Notes under the pieces: model-generated
Databases searched by the model: none
Told to the model about the DNA's origin: nothing
The model's input: only the letters and a program-made list of their open reading frames with translations
Program-made: the position numbers and the translations under genes
Virus record (IMG/VR): IMGVR_UViG_3300024520_000047
Coordinates: 124,001 to 188,000 of that record
Direction: 5' to 3' (one strand)
DNA length: 64,000 nt
DNA from: a virus
Shown: piece after piece, positions 44,136 to 53,508 of the stretch
How the letters are laid out: every line of letters begins with the position of its first letter
How positions within the stretch are numbered: position 1 is the first letter of the stretch

Positions 44136-46403
44136 TTATGTTGGCACATCTGTTGTTCTTCCACTTAATGCTACATTATAACTTAATGCGTTATTTTCAC
44201 TATTAGGTGCACTACCCACTCTATTGTAAATATCCATACCGGAACTATCACCATTTAATGTGGAGACATTATTGTAAACTAAATTTTGTTCTGTCATACC
44301 GATACTTGTGCCGTCATTTCCGTTTCCTGAAGCGTCTGGAACTGTCCAATCAGTGGAGAATGTAGCTGTACTATCTAACTTCCACCAACCCTTTAAATTA
44401 GCACTTTGTATTATTGTAGTGATTGGAACACCATTATTGTAAAGTTCAGCTACTTGACCACCAGCGGTATCACCAATAGATGAAACCATACCATAAGTTA
44501 AATCAATATCCCAAACTGATATATTGGATAATTTTCCATCGTCACCAATAGTTCCACTTGTAAACCCCCCAAAATATTTACCCACACCGTAGACACCTGT
44601 AGTGTCTGAAGCTGTCGCCCCAATGTATGGTCTTGAATTTACAGATTGTTGTATGGGCCCTGCGAAGGTTGATGTGCCTTGTCCAGCTAATAAACCGTCT
44701 ACAAATATTTTTACACCGTTGGTATTTGTGGTGCCGTCCCATAATGCTAGAATGTGGTGCCACTTATTATCTGGTAAAATTTGGGATGATGTTTGGTCTA
44801 ATGAAAAATTTAAAGAGCCGTCACTATTAAAAAAATAAAAAGTAGCTTTTCTATAACCACTAGCCCAGTCTGCTCCTATATTAAGATTCCAACTTCTATT
44901 ATATGTATAGGTTGAATTATCATTTGAAATTATGGTTTGTTGTACCCCACCACTCCCCGTTATTTGAGTTTTAATCCAAGCTGAAATAGTTATGGCGTTT
45001 TCTACATTTACACCTTGTAATGGTAGTTCAATTATTTTCTTTTCACTTCTATTACCATAATTAAAACATTGTGGATATTCTGAAACGTCATTTGGTATTT
45101 GCCAATTCCCAGAACTATCTACTTCCCAGTTTGCACTCTCAGCCATTCTGTACCAAGCTAAGGGATTTAATAAAGATAAATCAGAAGGTTTTCCGTTATT
45201 GTAAATAGCGGTTACCTCTCCGACTGATAGGGCAGTATCAAAAATACTCACATCATCAATTTGCCCTTCTAAATGCCAATTAACACTATTTGTTAATGCT
45301 CCTATGGTTGGTTCAATGTCAGGATTTGAATAGAGAATTGGACTTACTGCTGCCCCGGTAAACTCTGTTTCATCCACATATAGTTTTACTGCTTCTGAAC
45401 CTGTTGTGCCATCAAAAGTGCCCATCACGTGATGCCACTCCCCATCGTTGGGGGTTATCCCTGTTGATACCGCATTTGAGGATGATGTACCATCATTTGT
45501 ATGAAATACTGTAAACGAAAAACGATTATATCCCGTACCTCTCCATGCAAGTATCCAATTTCTTTGTGATGGAATAGTTGTAGATGTTGTATCCTCACAA
45601 ACTATAACCTGAACATAAGGAGCTGGACCTCCTGTATTTGTTGTAGGTATCTTAACCCACGCAGAAACAGATATTGTAGATGTAATTCCTAATGATGCTG
45701 CGCCACATTGTACACTATTACCAGTACCATTAAATTCTAAAGAATAATTACTGAATTTATCTTTATTTTCATTATTTGGAATTAACCATTGTGGGTCCCT
45801 ATATATTGCATTATCTCCCATTCTATACCAGACAACTGGATTAAAGGTTGCTATTCCTGACGGGATACCGTTACTATAAATTCTTAAAACTTCAGAAGAT
45901 GATAATGCCGTGGTGAATATCGCTACCTCATCAATGTTACCAACAACACCACCATAATTTCCATTTCCTATTCTGTTATTAGCTTCTGTTACGGCACTCG
46001 TTCCGCCACCTGACCCACTACTTGAACCATCTACATAAGCAATCATAGTTGGACCAGGTTCTACCGTTATACATATATGGTGCCACAGCCCATCATCTAT
46101 TCTTCCAGCAGTTGGTAGCCAAGAGTAAACCAAACCTTTAGATGCACTTATGTTTCCATATCCAAATGATATTGTACCACCAAGACCATTTAACAAAGTA
46201 AATCCATAAGGACGAAGACTAAGATTTATTATAGTATCAAAATTCCCCATTGAGGTACTATTATACCACAGACTAACAGTATAAGAATCTCCCGCAGAAT
46301 AATTAAATATGTCTCCTAAGTCTCCAATATCGACATAACCAGTCGTACCGTCAAATTCCATTGAATAGTTATTATAAAAAATTGGTCCGTGTGTTACTCC
46401 CAT
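44136..46403 (-). CDS. Three-domain LamG/ConA-like lectin protein
   Basis: The 755-residue protein has three repeated concanavalin/LamG-like domains. Each opens with a phrase such as YSMEFDGTTGYVDIGD or YSLEFNGTGNSVQCG, continues with ISVSAWVK and DGEWHHVMGTFDGT, then KLYVDE and DDVSIFDTALS. Linkers read LNPLAWYRMGD. Such domains bind sugars in phage tail adhesins. The C-terminus ends with NNALSYNVALSGRTTDVPT, nearly the same tail as in the next two genes. It is the longest of three tandem paralogues (16 nt apart from the next). Confidence 0.75.
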   Translation of the reverse strand: MGVTHGPIFYNNYSMEFDGTTGYVDIGDLGDIFNYSAGDSYTVSLWYNSTSMGNFDTIINLSLRPYGFTLLNGLGGTISFGYGNISASKGLVYSWLPTAGRIDDGLWHHICITVEPGPTMIAYVDGSSSGSGGGTSAVTEANNRIGNGNYGGVVGNIDEVAIFTTALSSSEVLRIYSNGIPSGIATFNPVVWYRMGDNAIYRDPQWLIPNNENKDKFSNYSLEFNGTGNSVQCGAASLGITSTISVSAWVKIPTTNTGGPAPYVQVIVCEDTTSTTIPSQRNWILAWRGTGYNRFSFTVFHTNDGTSSSNAVSTGITPNDGEWHHVMGTFDGTTGSEAVKLYVDETEFTGAAVSPILYSNPDIEPTIGALTNSVNWHLEGQIDDVSIFDTALSVGEVTAIYNNGKPSDLSLLNPLAWYRMAESANWEVDSSGNWQIPNDVSEYPQCFNYGNRSEKKIIELPLQGVNVENAITISAWIKTQITGSGGVQQTIISNDNSTYTYNRSWNLNIGADWASGYRKATFYFFNSDGSLNFSLDQTSSQILPDNKWHHILALWDGTTNTNGVKIFVDGLLAGQGTSTFAGPIQQSVNSRPYIGATASDTTGVYGVGKYFGGFTSGTIGDDGKLSNISVWDIDLTYGMVSSIGDTAGGQVAELYNNGVPITTIIQSANLKGWWKLDSTATFSTDWTVPDASGNGNDGTSIGMTEQNLVYNNVSTLNGDSSGMDIYNRVGSAPNSENNALSYNVALSGRTTDVPT

Positions 46404-46418
46404 ACCTTTCTTTTTTTA

Positions 46419-47945
46419 TTATGTAGGAACATCTGTTGTCCTGCTATTTATGTCCATTTCCATGCTAAGGGCGTTATTGGTACTACCAGGGGCGTTTCCT
46501 GTTCTTCCACTTAGTGGAATATTTACGCTACTTCCATCATTCCCATTTCCAGAACTATCGGGTATTATCCAGATATCTCCTGTCCCACCACTATATGCCA
46601 TATCTCCCAGTCTCCAGTAACCAACAAGGTGGCTCTCCCCTGATAGGTCACTCGGAACACCGTTGTTCCAGATGGCAGTAACTTCTCCGGCTGAAAGGGC
46701 ACTATTAAAGATGGATACATCATTAATCAGCCCCTCAAAAGGTGACCCCCCATTAGTTCCTGACCCTATCCAAACTTCTTCTCCATTAGCCATAGCATCT
46801 GTACCTCCATCCTCATCACCATCTTCTAAACCATCTACATAAATTTTTAAACTTCCAGCCCCTCCACTTGAATCACGCACTCCTACAATATGATGCCAAT
46901 TTCCATCTGTAACAGATGTACTTGATGTTGCGTAAGGATACCCACTATTGCTTAACATTATGGCAACTTGATTGTTAGTTCTTACAAATAATGCAAACCC
47001 ATTCATAACCCAATCTAGACCTCTGGTTACTATCTGTTGTTGTGTTGAGGTGGTGCTTGTTTTTATCCAAGCCGAAATAGTAACATCAGCAGTCATTTGT
47101 AAACTTGCATCATTACCACAATTAACATAATCGTCTGTACCATCGAAACTCATGGAATAATTGCTCACATTATCCTTATTGCTATTTTCTGGCAATAACC
47201 ATTGGGGGTATTTAAATACACCATTATCTCCCATGCGGTACCAAGCAATGGGAGGTATTGGTAAATTTCCTACATTATTTGGTTTTCCAGTTCCATCATT
47301 CCAAGTTGGATATGATACCCAGTTTGGTACAGGATTCCCAAGACTGCTTGGTCTTATTCCGCCATAAATTGTCAATACCTGTGCGGGTGTTAATTCATAG
47401 CTAAATATAGCAGCCTCATCCACTTTGCCACCAAAGGAACTTGCGGGTGTGCCACTATAGTTCATTCCCCCAATATATAAAGAGCCAGAGTTGTTGAAGT
47501 CGGAGCTTGGAGTTCCGTTGTTAGACCTATAGTAAGACACGTCATATCCATCAACATACAATGTCATCCCTGTTTCCGAGCCAGTACCATCGTATGTTCC
47601 TACTATGTGATGCCACCCATTTGTTAAACCTTGGGAAGGACCCCAATAATTGTTGTCCCTTACATACATTGAATGAGAAAAATGGCTATCCAAATTAAAT
47701 ACAAAAAACAATTGATTATTAAAATTAAACTTATACCCCACCTCCCATATAGCGCCTCCCCTGTCCTCTATTTTGCTTATTGGTATATTGTTGACTGTTG
47801 TTGCTGGAATATTTGTCCATAAAGATATTGAAAATGGTGTTGATTTGTTTTTGTCCAATACATTTCCGCAGTCAACAAAATCATCAGTTCCATCGAAACT
47901 CATCGAATATTCATCATTAAAAAGTGGTCCGTATACTAAAGGCAT
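46419..47945 (-). CDS. Two-domain LamG/ConA-like lectin protein
   Basis: The 508-residue protein has two LamG-like domains: first YSMSFDGTDDFVDCGN to DEAAIFSYELTPAQV, then YSMSFDGTDDYVNCGN to NDVSIFNSALSAGEV. Each carries the WHHIVG and LYVDG strands. It ends in NNALSMEMDINSRTTDVPT, the same tail as the neighbours. It should be a carbohydrate- or surface-binding virion protein. It shares a 29-bp identical DNA segment with the next paralogue, evidence of recent duplication or exchange. Confidence 0.75.
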   Translation of the reverse strand: MPLVYGPLFNDEYSMSFDGTDDFVDCGNVLDKNKSTPFSISLWTNIPATTVNNIPISKIEDRGGAIWEVGYKFNFNNQLFFVFNLDSHFSHSMYVRDNNYWGPSQGLTNGWHHIVGTYDGTGSETGMTLYVDGYDVSYYRSNNGTPSSDFNNSGSLYIGGMNYSGTPASSFGGKVDEAAIFSYELTPAQVLTIYGGIRPSSLGNPVPNWVSYPTWNDGTGKPNNVGNLPIPPIAWYRMGDNGVFKYPQWLLPENSNKDNVSNYSMSFDGTDDYVNCGNDASLQMTADVTISAWIKTSTTSTQQQIVTRGLDWVMNGFALFVRTNNQVAIMLSNSGYPYATSSTSVTDGNWHHIVGVRDSSGGAGSLKIYVDGLEDGDEDGGTDAMANGEEVWIGSGTNGGSPFEGLINDVSIFNSALSAGEVTAIWNNGVPSDLSGESHLVGYWRLGDMAYSGGTGDIWIIPDSSGNGNDGSSVNIPLSGRTGNAPGSTNNALSMEMDINSRTTDVPT

Positions 47946-48752
47946 GTCTCTATTTTATTTTTATGTTGGAACATCGCTTGTTCTATCATTTATGGTCATT
48001 CCTGTACTAAGACCGTTATTGGTACTATTTGGTGCATCTCCAATCCGACTATCTACTGCCATCCCGACCGCACTACCATCATTACTATTTGTGGAACTAT
48101 CTGGGACTACCCAAATATCTGCCGTTGCTGCACTATATGCAGTATCACCTATTTTCCAATAACCTACTGGATTTAGTGAAGATAACTCTGGTGTTACTCC
48201 ATTATTGTAGAGGACCATAGCTTGGGCATCCGTTCCGTGGTCGGTATTAAATATAGCTACATGATTTAGACATCCTTCCATTTGATGGGTACCCCAAAGA
48301 TATCTTGAACCTAAGTATAAATCCGTTGTATTATCATACACTATGGGACTTGATACTGTTGTTGTATTTCCTGCCGATACTCCATTTACCCAAGTTTCCA
48401 TTTCTGTACCATTATAGTTACAGAGTAAATGAGTCCATACTCCTAGTGGAACATTACCACTAATTAATGGATTTGAACCTCCGTTACCTAATCTAAAATA
48501 AACTTGTCCAAATGTTGTAATGTGAATAGCATAACCTTTATTGTATCCAGTTCCCCCATCCATTCCTCCTGCTATTGGATAAGGACCACTTGCACCATAG
48601 GTATCTAATTTAACCCATATACTAATTGCTAATGCCGTTGTTGGATAGATACTTGGATTTGTGGGTACTTTAATATAATCATTTGAACTAGTAAAACTGA
48701 GGGAATAATTTGAAGCCTTATCTTTATTGCTATTTTCTGGCAATAACCATTG
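47176..48752. repeat. 29-bp identical segments in two LamG genes
   Basis: Positions 47176-47204 and 48724-48752 are identical over 29 bp and stay similar for about 30 bp more. They encode the interdomain linker NKDNVSNYS/NKDKASNYS region with WLLPENS. A weaker third copy is near 45756-45835. They could serve as recombination sites for domain exchange. Confidence 0.8.
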
Positions 48753-49433
48753 TGGGTCCTTAAATACACCATTATCTCCCATTCTGTGCCACGAAATTGG
48801 ATTAAAAGGTGGGTTGTGTAATTTTATTGGTCTTCCATTAGAATAAAGTGCGGTTATTTCTGTTACTGAAAGAGCCCTATCCCAAGCGGAAACCTCATCA
48901 ATTAATCCTGGATAATACGAAGTTGCAACAACTGTTGTATCAACATAATTTCCTAATGCTCCAATTTTATGTAATCCTTGTGTAGCATAACCACCAGTAG
49001 TTCTCATAGTTGCTGTCACCTCTGGTATAGGATTACCATCAACATAAATGTTCACAGTGTAGTATGTAGTTACACCATCGTATGTGTAAGTGTAAGCTAT
49101 ATGATGCCAACTCCCATCGTTAAGAACCGTAGTTCCAACACCTCCTGTGCCTCCAACACTGCCTACAATTCTAACTACAAAATCTGTAAATGGAGAATTG
49201 TAGGTAGCTATATGTACTGTTTGGTCTAACATTGTCACAGATGTAGAAACAGATACTGGATGCTTTCTTATATATCCCGAATACGCATCTGCTTTTATCC
49301 AAAATGACATAGAGAAATTGCCTAACATAACTGATGGTATTGTCAGGTCTATATCAAGGTACGAATCCGTACCATTGAAATACATAGAATATTCATCTTC
49401 TAATGTCCATAGTGGTCCAACTACTGAGCCCAT
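47961..49433 (-). CDS. Two-domain LamG/ConA-like lectin protein
   Basis: The 490-residue protein has two LamG-like domains (YSMYFNGTDSYLDID with SWHHIAYTYTYDG; YSLSFTSSNDYIKVP with GVWTHLLCNYNGT) joined by the FNPISWHRMGDNGVFKDPQWLLPENS linker region. The C-terminal tail NNGLSTGMTINDRTSDVPT is shared with the two downstream paralogues. Role as a tail adhesin is inferred from fold and context. It starts 9 nt before the end of the upstream fibre gene's spacer, so it is part of the same operon. Confidence 0.75.
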   Translation of the reverse strand: MGSVVGPLWTLEDEYSMYFNGTDSYLDIDLTIPSVMLGNFSMSFWIKADAYSGYIRKHPVSVSTSVTMLDQTVHIATYNSPFTDFVVRIVGSVGGTGGVGTTVLNDGSWHHIAYTYTYDGVTTYYTVNIYVDGNPIPEVTATMRTTGGYATQGLHKIGALGNYVDTTVVATSYYPGLIDEVSAWDRALSVTEITALYSNGRPIKLHNPPFNPISWHRMGDNGVFKDPQWLLPENSNKDKASNYSLSFTSSNDYIKVPTNPSIYPTTALAISIWVKLDTYGASGPYPIAGGMDGGTGYNKGYAIHITTFGQVYFRLGNGGSNPLISGNVPLGVWTHLLCNYNGTEMETWVNGVSAGNTTTVSSPIVYDNTTDLYLGSRYLWGTHQMEGCLNHVAIFNTDHGTDAQAMVLYNNGVTPELSSLNPVGYWKIGDTAYSAATADIWVVPDSSTNSNDGSAVGMAVDSRIGDAPNSTNNGLSTGMTINDRTSDVPT

Positions 49434-49442
49434 AATTTTTCA

Positions 49443-50516
49443 TTATTTTTCTGTTTGTAGTTTATCGACATCTTTTCGTTCTCCTTGTATTAAGTAATAA
49501 CAATGGGGGAGACCATCGTCACAATCCACATATACTTCATTATCTGTAATCTCATCTACATAATGAATACATGCTCTTCCTATGGATGTTAATTGTACAG
49601 TTATGGTAACCTCATCCACTAATTCTTTCCAGTACTCTGGTAAAGTAATAACATTATCATCTTTTAATTCTCCCCTTACATAAATACCGTGTTCTGGACC
49701 TTCTAAAACTCCGTGAATTAGTTTCTTCCCTTTTTTGGTTGGGTGGTCAATTTCAAAAGACTTAGTGGTGGCCGCTAAGTGACCGTCTATGGTGATATCA
49801 CCATCTATACGGGTTACCCCAGAGACGTGTAAGGTGACTGCAGTAGATGGGTTAGCAGTCCCAATTCCTACAATACTATTTATCATATGAATGGCACCGT
49901 ACCTATATGGGGTACCACCACCAGTAGGTGCATTACAAATAGCGAATCTTTCTACGGTCGCACCACTTAATGGGTGGGCGTCGTCGGGGTCTCCTACCCC
50001 ATCCCAAGTAAAAAATCTCCAAACTTTAAGGTCATTGTTTGTAGTGGGAAGTGCCCCCATTAAAGCAAAATCCACACCTCTGGACATATTACCGGAATTT
50101 CCTACCTGTACTTTTAATCCACTTCTGTTGTCCAGTCCCGCAAAATCCTCCATATAAGGAAAAAGATGGACACCTTCTTTAACTGTAGCCCCGTCGGTAA
50201 GTCTAAAATTTATGGCAGTCAGGTTATAACTACTACTGTATTGGGGTACAGAGATGATGCCCGCTGGAACTGAGGAAGATTGGATTTGGATATAGCCGTC
50301 ATTATTTAGTGTTCCAAACTCTATTTTACCCCTTAGTCCATTTGGTGCACTACAAAAAACTGATGTACCATCATTCTTTACTGTCAATAAATCTATTGCT
50401 GGAGAATCGTTATTGGTTATCTTTAAAGCGTTGGTCGCGGAGGTGTTATCGTTGGTTTGTATGGTGGAATCACCAAAACAATTAAACCCGTGTTTAATTA
50501 CAAATTCGTTTGCCAT
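49443..50516 (-). CDS. Tail fibre-like protein with conserved C-terminal attachment/trimer domain
   Basis: The 357-residue protein starts MANEFVIKHGFNCFGDST, typical of collagen-like/fibre shafts with repeated 'IKNDG' strands. The C-terminus carries HPTKKGKKLIHGVLEGPEHG then IYVRGELKDDNVITLPEYW and VDEVTITVQLTSIG. This block is common at the ends of tail fibres in marine T4-type phages. It is the first gene of the block downstream of a promoter-like motif 53 nt upstream. Confidence 0.7.
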   Translation of the reverse strand: MANEFVIKHGFNCFGDSTIQTNDNTSATNALKITNNDSPAIDLLTVKNDGTSVFCSAPNGLRGKIEFGTLNNDGYIQIQSSSVPAGIISVPQYSSSYNLTAINFRLTDGATVKEGVHLFPYMEDFAGLDNRSGLKVQVGNSGNMSRGVDFALMGALPTTNNDLKVWRFFTWDGVGDPDDAHPLSGATVERFAICNAPTGGGTPYRYGAIHMINSIVGIGTANPSTAVTLHVSGVTRIDGDITIDGHLAATTKSFEIDHPTKKGKKLIHGVLEGPEHGIYVRGELKDDNVITLPEYWKELVDEVTITVQLTSIGRACIHYVDEITDNEVYVDCDDGLPHCYYLIQGERKDVDKLQTEK

Positions 50517-50569
50517 AATTTTTTCTTTTTTTCACTGTCCAAAAAGAAGTCTCTTGTTGGTTATATCTA

Positions 50570-50578
50570 AATAAATAT
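50570..50578 (-). promoter_or_regulatory. Putative phage promoter motif (ATATTTATT)
   Basis: Minus-strand ATATTTATT 53 nt before the 357-residue fibre gene, in the gap after the four coupled lectin genes. Confidence 0.4.
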
Positions 50579-50582
50579 TTTG

Positions 50583-51353
50583 TTATAAGTTAAATCTAGA
50601 TTTTAAAGCATTATAATTTTGTTGTACTTCATTATATGATAATGCACGGTCATAAATAAAAGTGGGGCCCATGTAACCACGCCAATAAGAATCGGCACGA
50701 GTTCCCATCCAAAATTTAATAAATTCGTTTCTACGAGCCATATTTCCAGTCGAAATAGCGTCATACATTGTTTCTTCATTAAAGTATTGGGTAAAATGGG
50801 TGGGGGTGATAACTGTACAATAATAATTCCATTCCTCTAAAACGGTTTCTAACCTACTCCACGCAATCGTTCCCCATGCCACGGTCCCACAACCAACTAT
50901 ACCAAGTGGACACTGACCACCAACAAAAGTTCTTACTGAATTTGTGGATGTCCCAGCAGAATACCAAAATTGTTGGTTTAAAACCCCGTAGGCAGCTCCC
51001 CCGTTTGAAAATCCAAATATGGTAGCAGCACCATCCGCTTCCGTAGATTTAGCAAATGTACAGATAGTGTAGGAATGAATATCGTAAGTGGCACCCGTTA
51101 CTTTTCCCATATTCCCACTAAAATCTAGAAATTCAATGTAATCATCAGTCCCATCAAATAACCAACTTCCTCCTCCTTCAGGACTATATCGTGGATATGG
51201 TTGGGAACCTGAAGGTCCTTTTAATGTGCCCATAAATCCACCCACTAAACTATGACAAGTGGAATCACCACTAATATAGGATTTAGGGTTGGCTGCGTCT
51301 ACGGCTAATATTAATCCGTCGGTTATTATTGTGGGAGAATAATGAAAACTCAT
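50583..51353 (-). CDS. Single-domain lectin-like protein (paralogue 4)
   Basis: The 256-residue protein begins MSFHYSPTIITDGLILAVDA and ends EVQQNYNALKSRFNL, the frame shared by four tandem genes. The middle is a ConA/LamG-like jelly roll with GSWLFDGTDDYIEFLD. It is the most diverged of the four in its centre. Its start overlaps the upstream gene's stop by ATGA, so ribosomes may pass directly from one gene to the next. Probably a virion adhesin; ligand unknown. Confidence 0.7.
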   Translation of the reverse strand: MSFHYSPTIITDGLILAVDAANPKSYISGDSTCHSLVGGFMGTLKGPSGSQPYPRYSPEGGGSWLFDGTDDYIEFLDFSGNMGKVTGATYDIHSYTICTFAKSTEADGAATIFGFSNGGAAYGVLNQQFWYSAGTSTNSVRTFVGGQCPLGIVGCGTVAWGTIAWSRLETVLEEWNYYCTVITPTHFTQYFNEETMYDAISTGNMARRNEFIKFWMGTRADSYWRGYMGPTFIYDRALSYNEVQQNYNALKSRFNL

Positions 51354-52027
51354 AATCCAAATCTTGATTTTAAAGCATTATAATTTTGTTGTACTTCAGA
51401 AGCGGAAAGTGATACATTATATATTTTAACATTCGATATATTACCTTTTGAGTAATTACTATTGTTTACATACCCAATAGTTAAGCTGTCTCCAATGTTT
51501 GAACTAAGGGTAGCGGGGACACCAACTTGGGTGTCAACTAACCCACCATCAATATATAATTTTAATGTACTACCCCCTTCATAGACACCAACAAAATAAT
51601 GCCAATTAGTGTCATAGGTTAATGAATAACTAGCACTGGTATTAGCAGCTCCATTTCTTGCACCAAAATAAACAGAACCATTTAACCACCAATATAATAC
51701 TACTTTGTCAATAGCAGCATCCTGAATTGTATTCCCACCCAACACTTCTCCTGAACCATTTTTTTTACCCCAAAATGAAAATGTGAGAGATGTAACATTA
51801 TTTATTTCTGTTATTGGAGTACAAGATATATTACTATTACTTCCATTAAATACCCATGAACCATAAAATTGTGGCTCAAAGGATACTGATGTGGTGTTAC
51901 CTGTAATATAACCGGTTAAGCTTGTTATGTGTGTATCACCAGACGTGTAAGAAACTAAATTACTAGCATCCATATAAAACACTAAACCATTATTCACTAT
52001 ATTTGGACCTCCAGTTACATTACTCAT
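51350..52027 (-). CDS. Single-domain lectin-like protein (paralogue 3)
   Basis: The 225-residue protein has the family plan: IVNNGLVFYMDASNLVSYTSGD, then GSWVFNGSNSNISC, TSLTFSFWGKK, DTNWHYFVGVYEGG, LKLYIDGGL, then EVQQNYNALKSRFGL. It is a clear LamG_3/ConA-like jelly roll. It is coupled on both sides by 4-nt ATGA overlaps. Divergence between the paralogues is largest in the loops, the expected sugar-binding surface. Confidence 0.75.
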   Translation of the reverse strand: MSNVTGGPNIVNNGLVFYMDASNLVSYTSGDTHITSLTGYITGNTTSVSFEPQFYGSWVFNGSNSNISCTPITEINNVTSLTFSFWGKKNGSGEVLGGNTIQDAAIDKVVLYWWLNGSVYFGARNGAANTSASYSLTYDTNWHYFVGVYEGGSTLKLYIDGGLVDTQVGVPATLSSNIGDSLTIGYVNNSNYSKGNISNVKIYNVSLSASEVQQNYNALKSRFGL

Positions 52028-52806
52028 AATCCATATGTGTATTTAATTGCATTAAAATTCTGCGTTACTTCGTCTTGGTTTAACACTCTACTATAAAATC
52101 TTAAAATCGGTATTCTTCCCTCGAAACCATATCTTTCACCCCCCAAATACGGACTTGGGTCATCACCGTCATAAGTACCAATATATAATGGATTATAAAA
52201 CACATTTCTAATAGTTGCGATTAAAGGTTGTGTATTGGTTAATGCTCCATTTAAATATATATTAAATTCTAAATTCTCATAATCTATTGTCATAATTACG
52301 TGAGTATAAGCATCACGTGTTATGCCTGTAGCGGTACCTATCGAGTCAATACCCGTAGTATATGACTGTTGCCAAAAAATGTTATCTGGTCCCCCCCCAT
52401 CTGTTAAGTAAACCCACCAGTACCCAAATGAAGAACTTTGAGGCCCTCTATTATATACTCCAGGCCACGAAACAACCCCAAACTGGTTTGAGTTGTATAT
52501 CACAAAATCAGAACTATGACTTCCAGATAAACTAAGTGAAGACATATCAGTAAATTTTACCCAATTATTATTTACTGTAGGGTAATTTGGTATCGGATTA
52601 GGTAATACAATACTACCATCGTCGATATAAGACGTAAGTCCTGTTGTAGAACATATGCCAGCTGCAAAAGCTGGGTCTATAATGTTGTAAACGTTTAATG
52701 GGTCGTCAAATGGTTTTAATACACTTGCTCGTTTTGTGGCATCCACATTAAAAACCAAACCATCACTTACTATGTCTGTCGTCGGCGACCCTATTGTTCC
52801 ACTCAT
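52024..52806 (-). CDS. Single-domain lectin-like protein (paralogue 2)
   Basis: The 260-residue paralogue has a longer middle section (WPGVYNRGPQSSSFGYWWVYL) but keeps the shared start IVSDGLVFNVDATKRASV and the end RVLNQDEVTQNFNAIKYTYGL. The core strands (THVIMTIDYENLEFNIYLNG) fit the ConA-like fold. Both junctions are ATGA overlaps. The altered C-terminal motif (NFNAIKYTYGL) makes it the most distinct at that end. Confidence 0.7.
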   Translation of the reverse strand: MSGTIGSPTTDIVSDGLVFNVDATKRASVLKPFDDPLNVYNIIDPAFAAGICSTTGLTSYIDDGSIVLPNPIPNYPTVNNNWVKFTDMSSLSLSGSHSSDFVIYNSNQFGVVSWPGVYNRGPQSSSFGYWWVYLTDGGGPDNIFWQQSYTTGIDSIGTATGITRDAYTHVIMTIDYENLEFNIYLNGALTNTQPLIATIRNVFYNPLYIGTYDGDDPSPYLGGERYGFEGRIPILRFYSRVLNQDEVTQNFNAIKYTYGL

Positions 52807-53507
52807 AATCCGAATCTAGGTTTTAATGCGTTATAATTTTGTTGAACTTCTTCTTGGGTTAATGCTATGTTGTAAATTTTAACGTTGGATATATCTCCAA
52901 CAAATCTGTATGTAGCATTATTTCTTTGCCCAAAATACAAATTATTTCCAGGATAGTTTATAGTATAGGGTAGGGTGGTGCTTGTATAGGTATTTCTTAA
53001 TACCCCATTAAGATAAATTTTTTGTGTTGCTCCGGTCCCTGTTTGTTCGTGAGTAAGTGCTATTTGCCCCCAAGTATCTAATGGGATATAAGTAGCAAGA
53101 CTTGCTACTTGACTTCCATTATAACTATCATTAGTAAAATTTGCTGCTTGACATACTAATAAATCCGCAGATGTAATCCAAATAGCAAGTCCTTTGTTAC
53201 TTGACGCACCTTTCATAAAAACGCATTGATTCCTATTATCGGGTCTTTTAATCCACACAGAGTAAGAAAGTGTCTGTACTTCTATATCTGTAACCCTTCC
53301 ACAATTAATATTATCATCACTACCATCAAAAGACCAAGCCCCATTATTCTCAATTGAGAATCCTACACCATTTTCCAATGTACCAACACTACTAGATACT
53401 AAATCATTACAAGTGGTATTACCACTCACATAAGATTTGGGGTTTGCTGCATCCACATAGAATACTAATCCGTCGGTTACTATTTTTGGAGAATAATGAA
53501 AGCTCAT
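52803..53507 (-). CDS. Single-domain lectin-like protein (paralogue 1)
   Basis: The 234-residue protein is the first of the four coupled lectin-like genes. It starts MSFHYSPKIVTDGLVFYVDA, contains GAWSFDGSDDNINCG, SYSVWIKRPDNRNQCV and QKIYLNGVLRNT, and ends EVQQNYNALKPRFGL. It is 1 nt after the 839-residue fibre gene, so the array is read through from that fibre. The start is nearly identical to paralogue 4, showing the outer two are closest at their N-termini. Confidence 0.75.
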   Translation of the reverse strand: MSFHYSPKIVTDGLVFYVDAANPKSYVSGNTTCNDLVSSSVGTLENGVGFSIENNGAWSFDGSDDNINCGRVTDIEVQTLSYSVWIKRPDNRNQCVFMKGASSNKGLAIWITSADLLVCQAANFTNDSYNGSQVASLATYIPLDTWGQIALTHEQTGTGATQKIYLNGVLRNTYTSTTLPYTINYPGNNLYFGQRNNATYRFVGDISNVKIYNIALTQEEVQQNYNALKPRFGL

Positions 53508-53508
53508 A

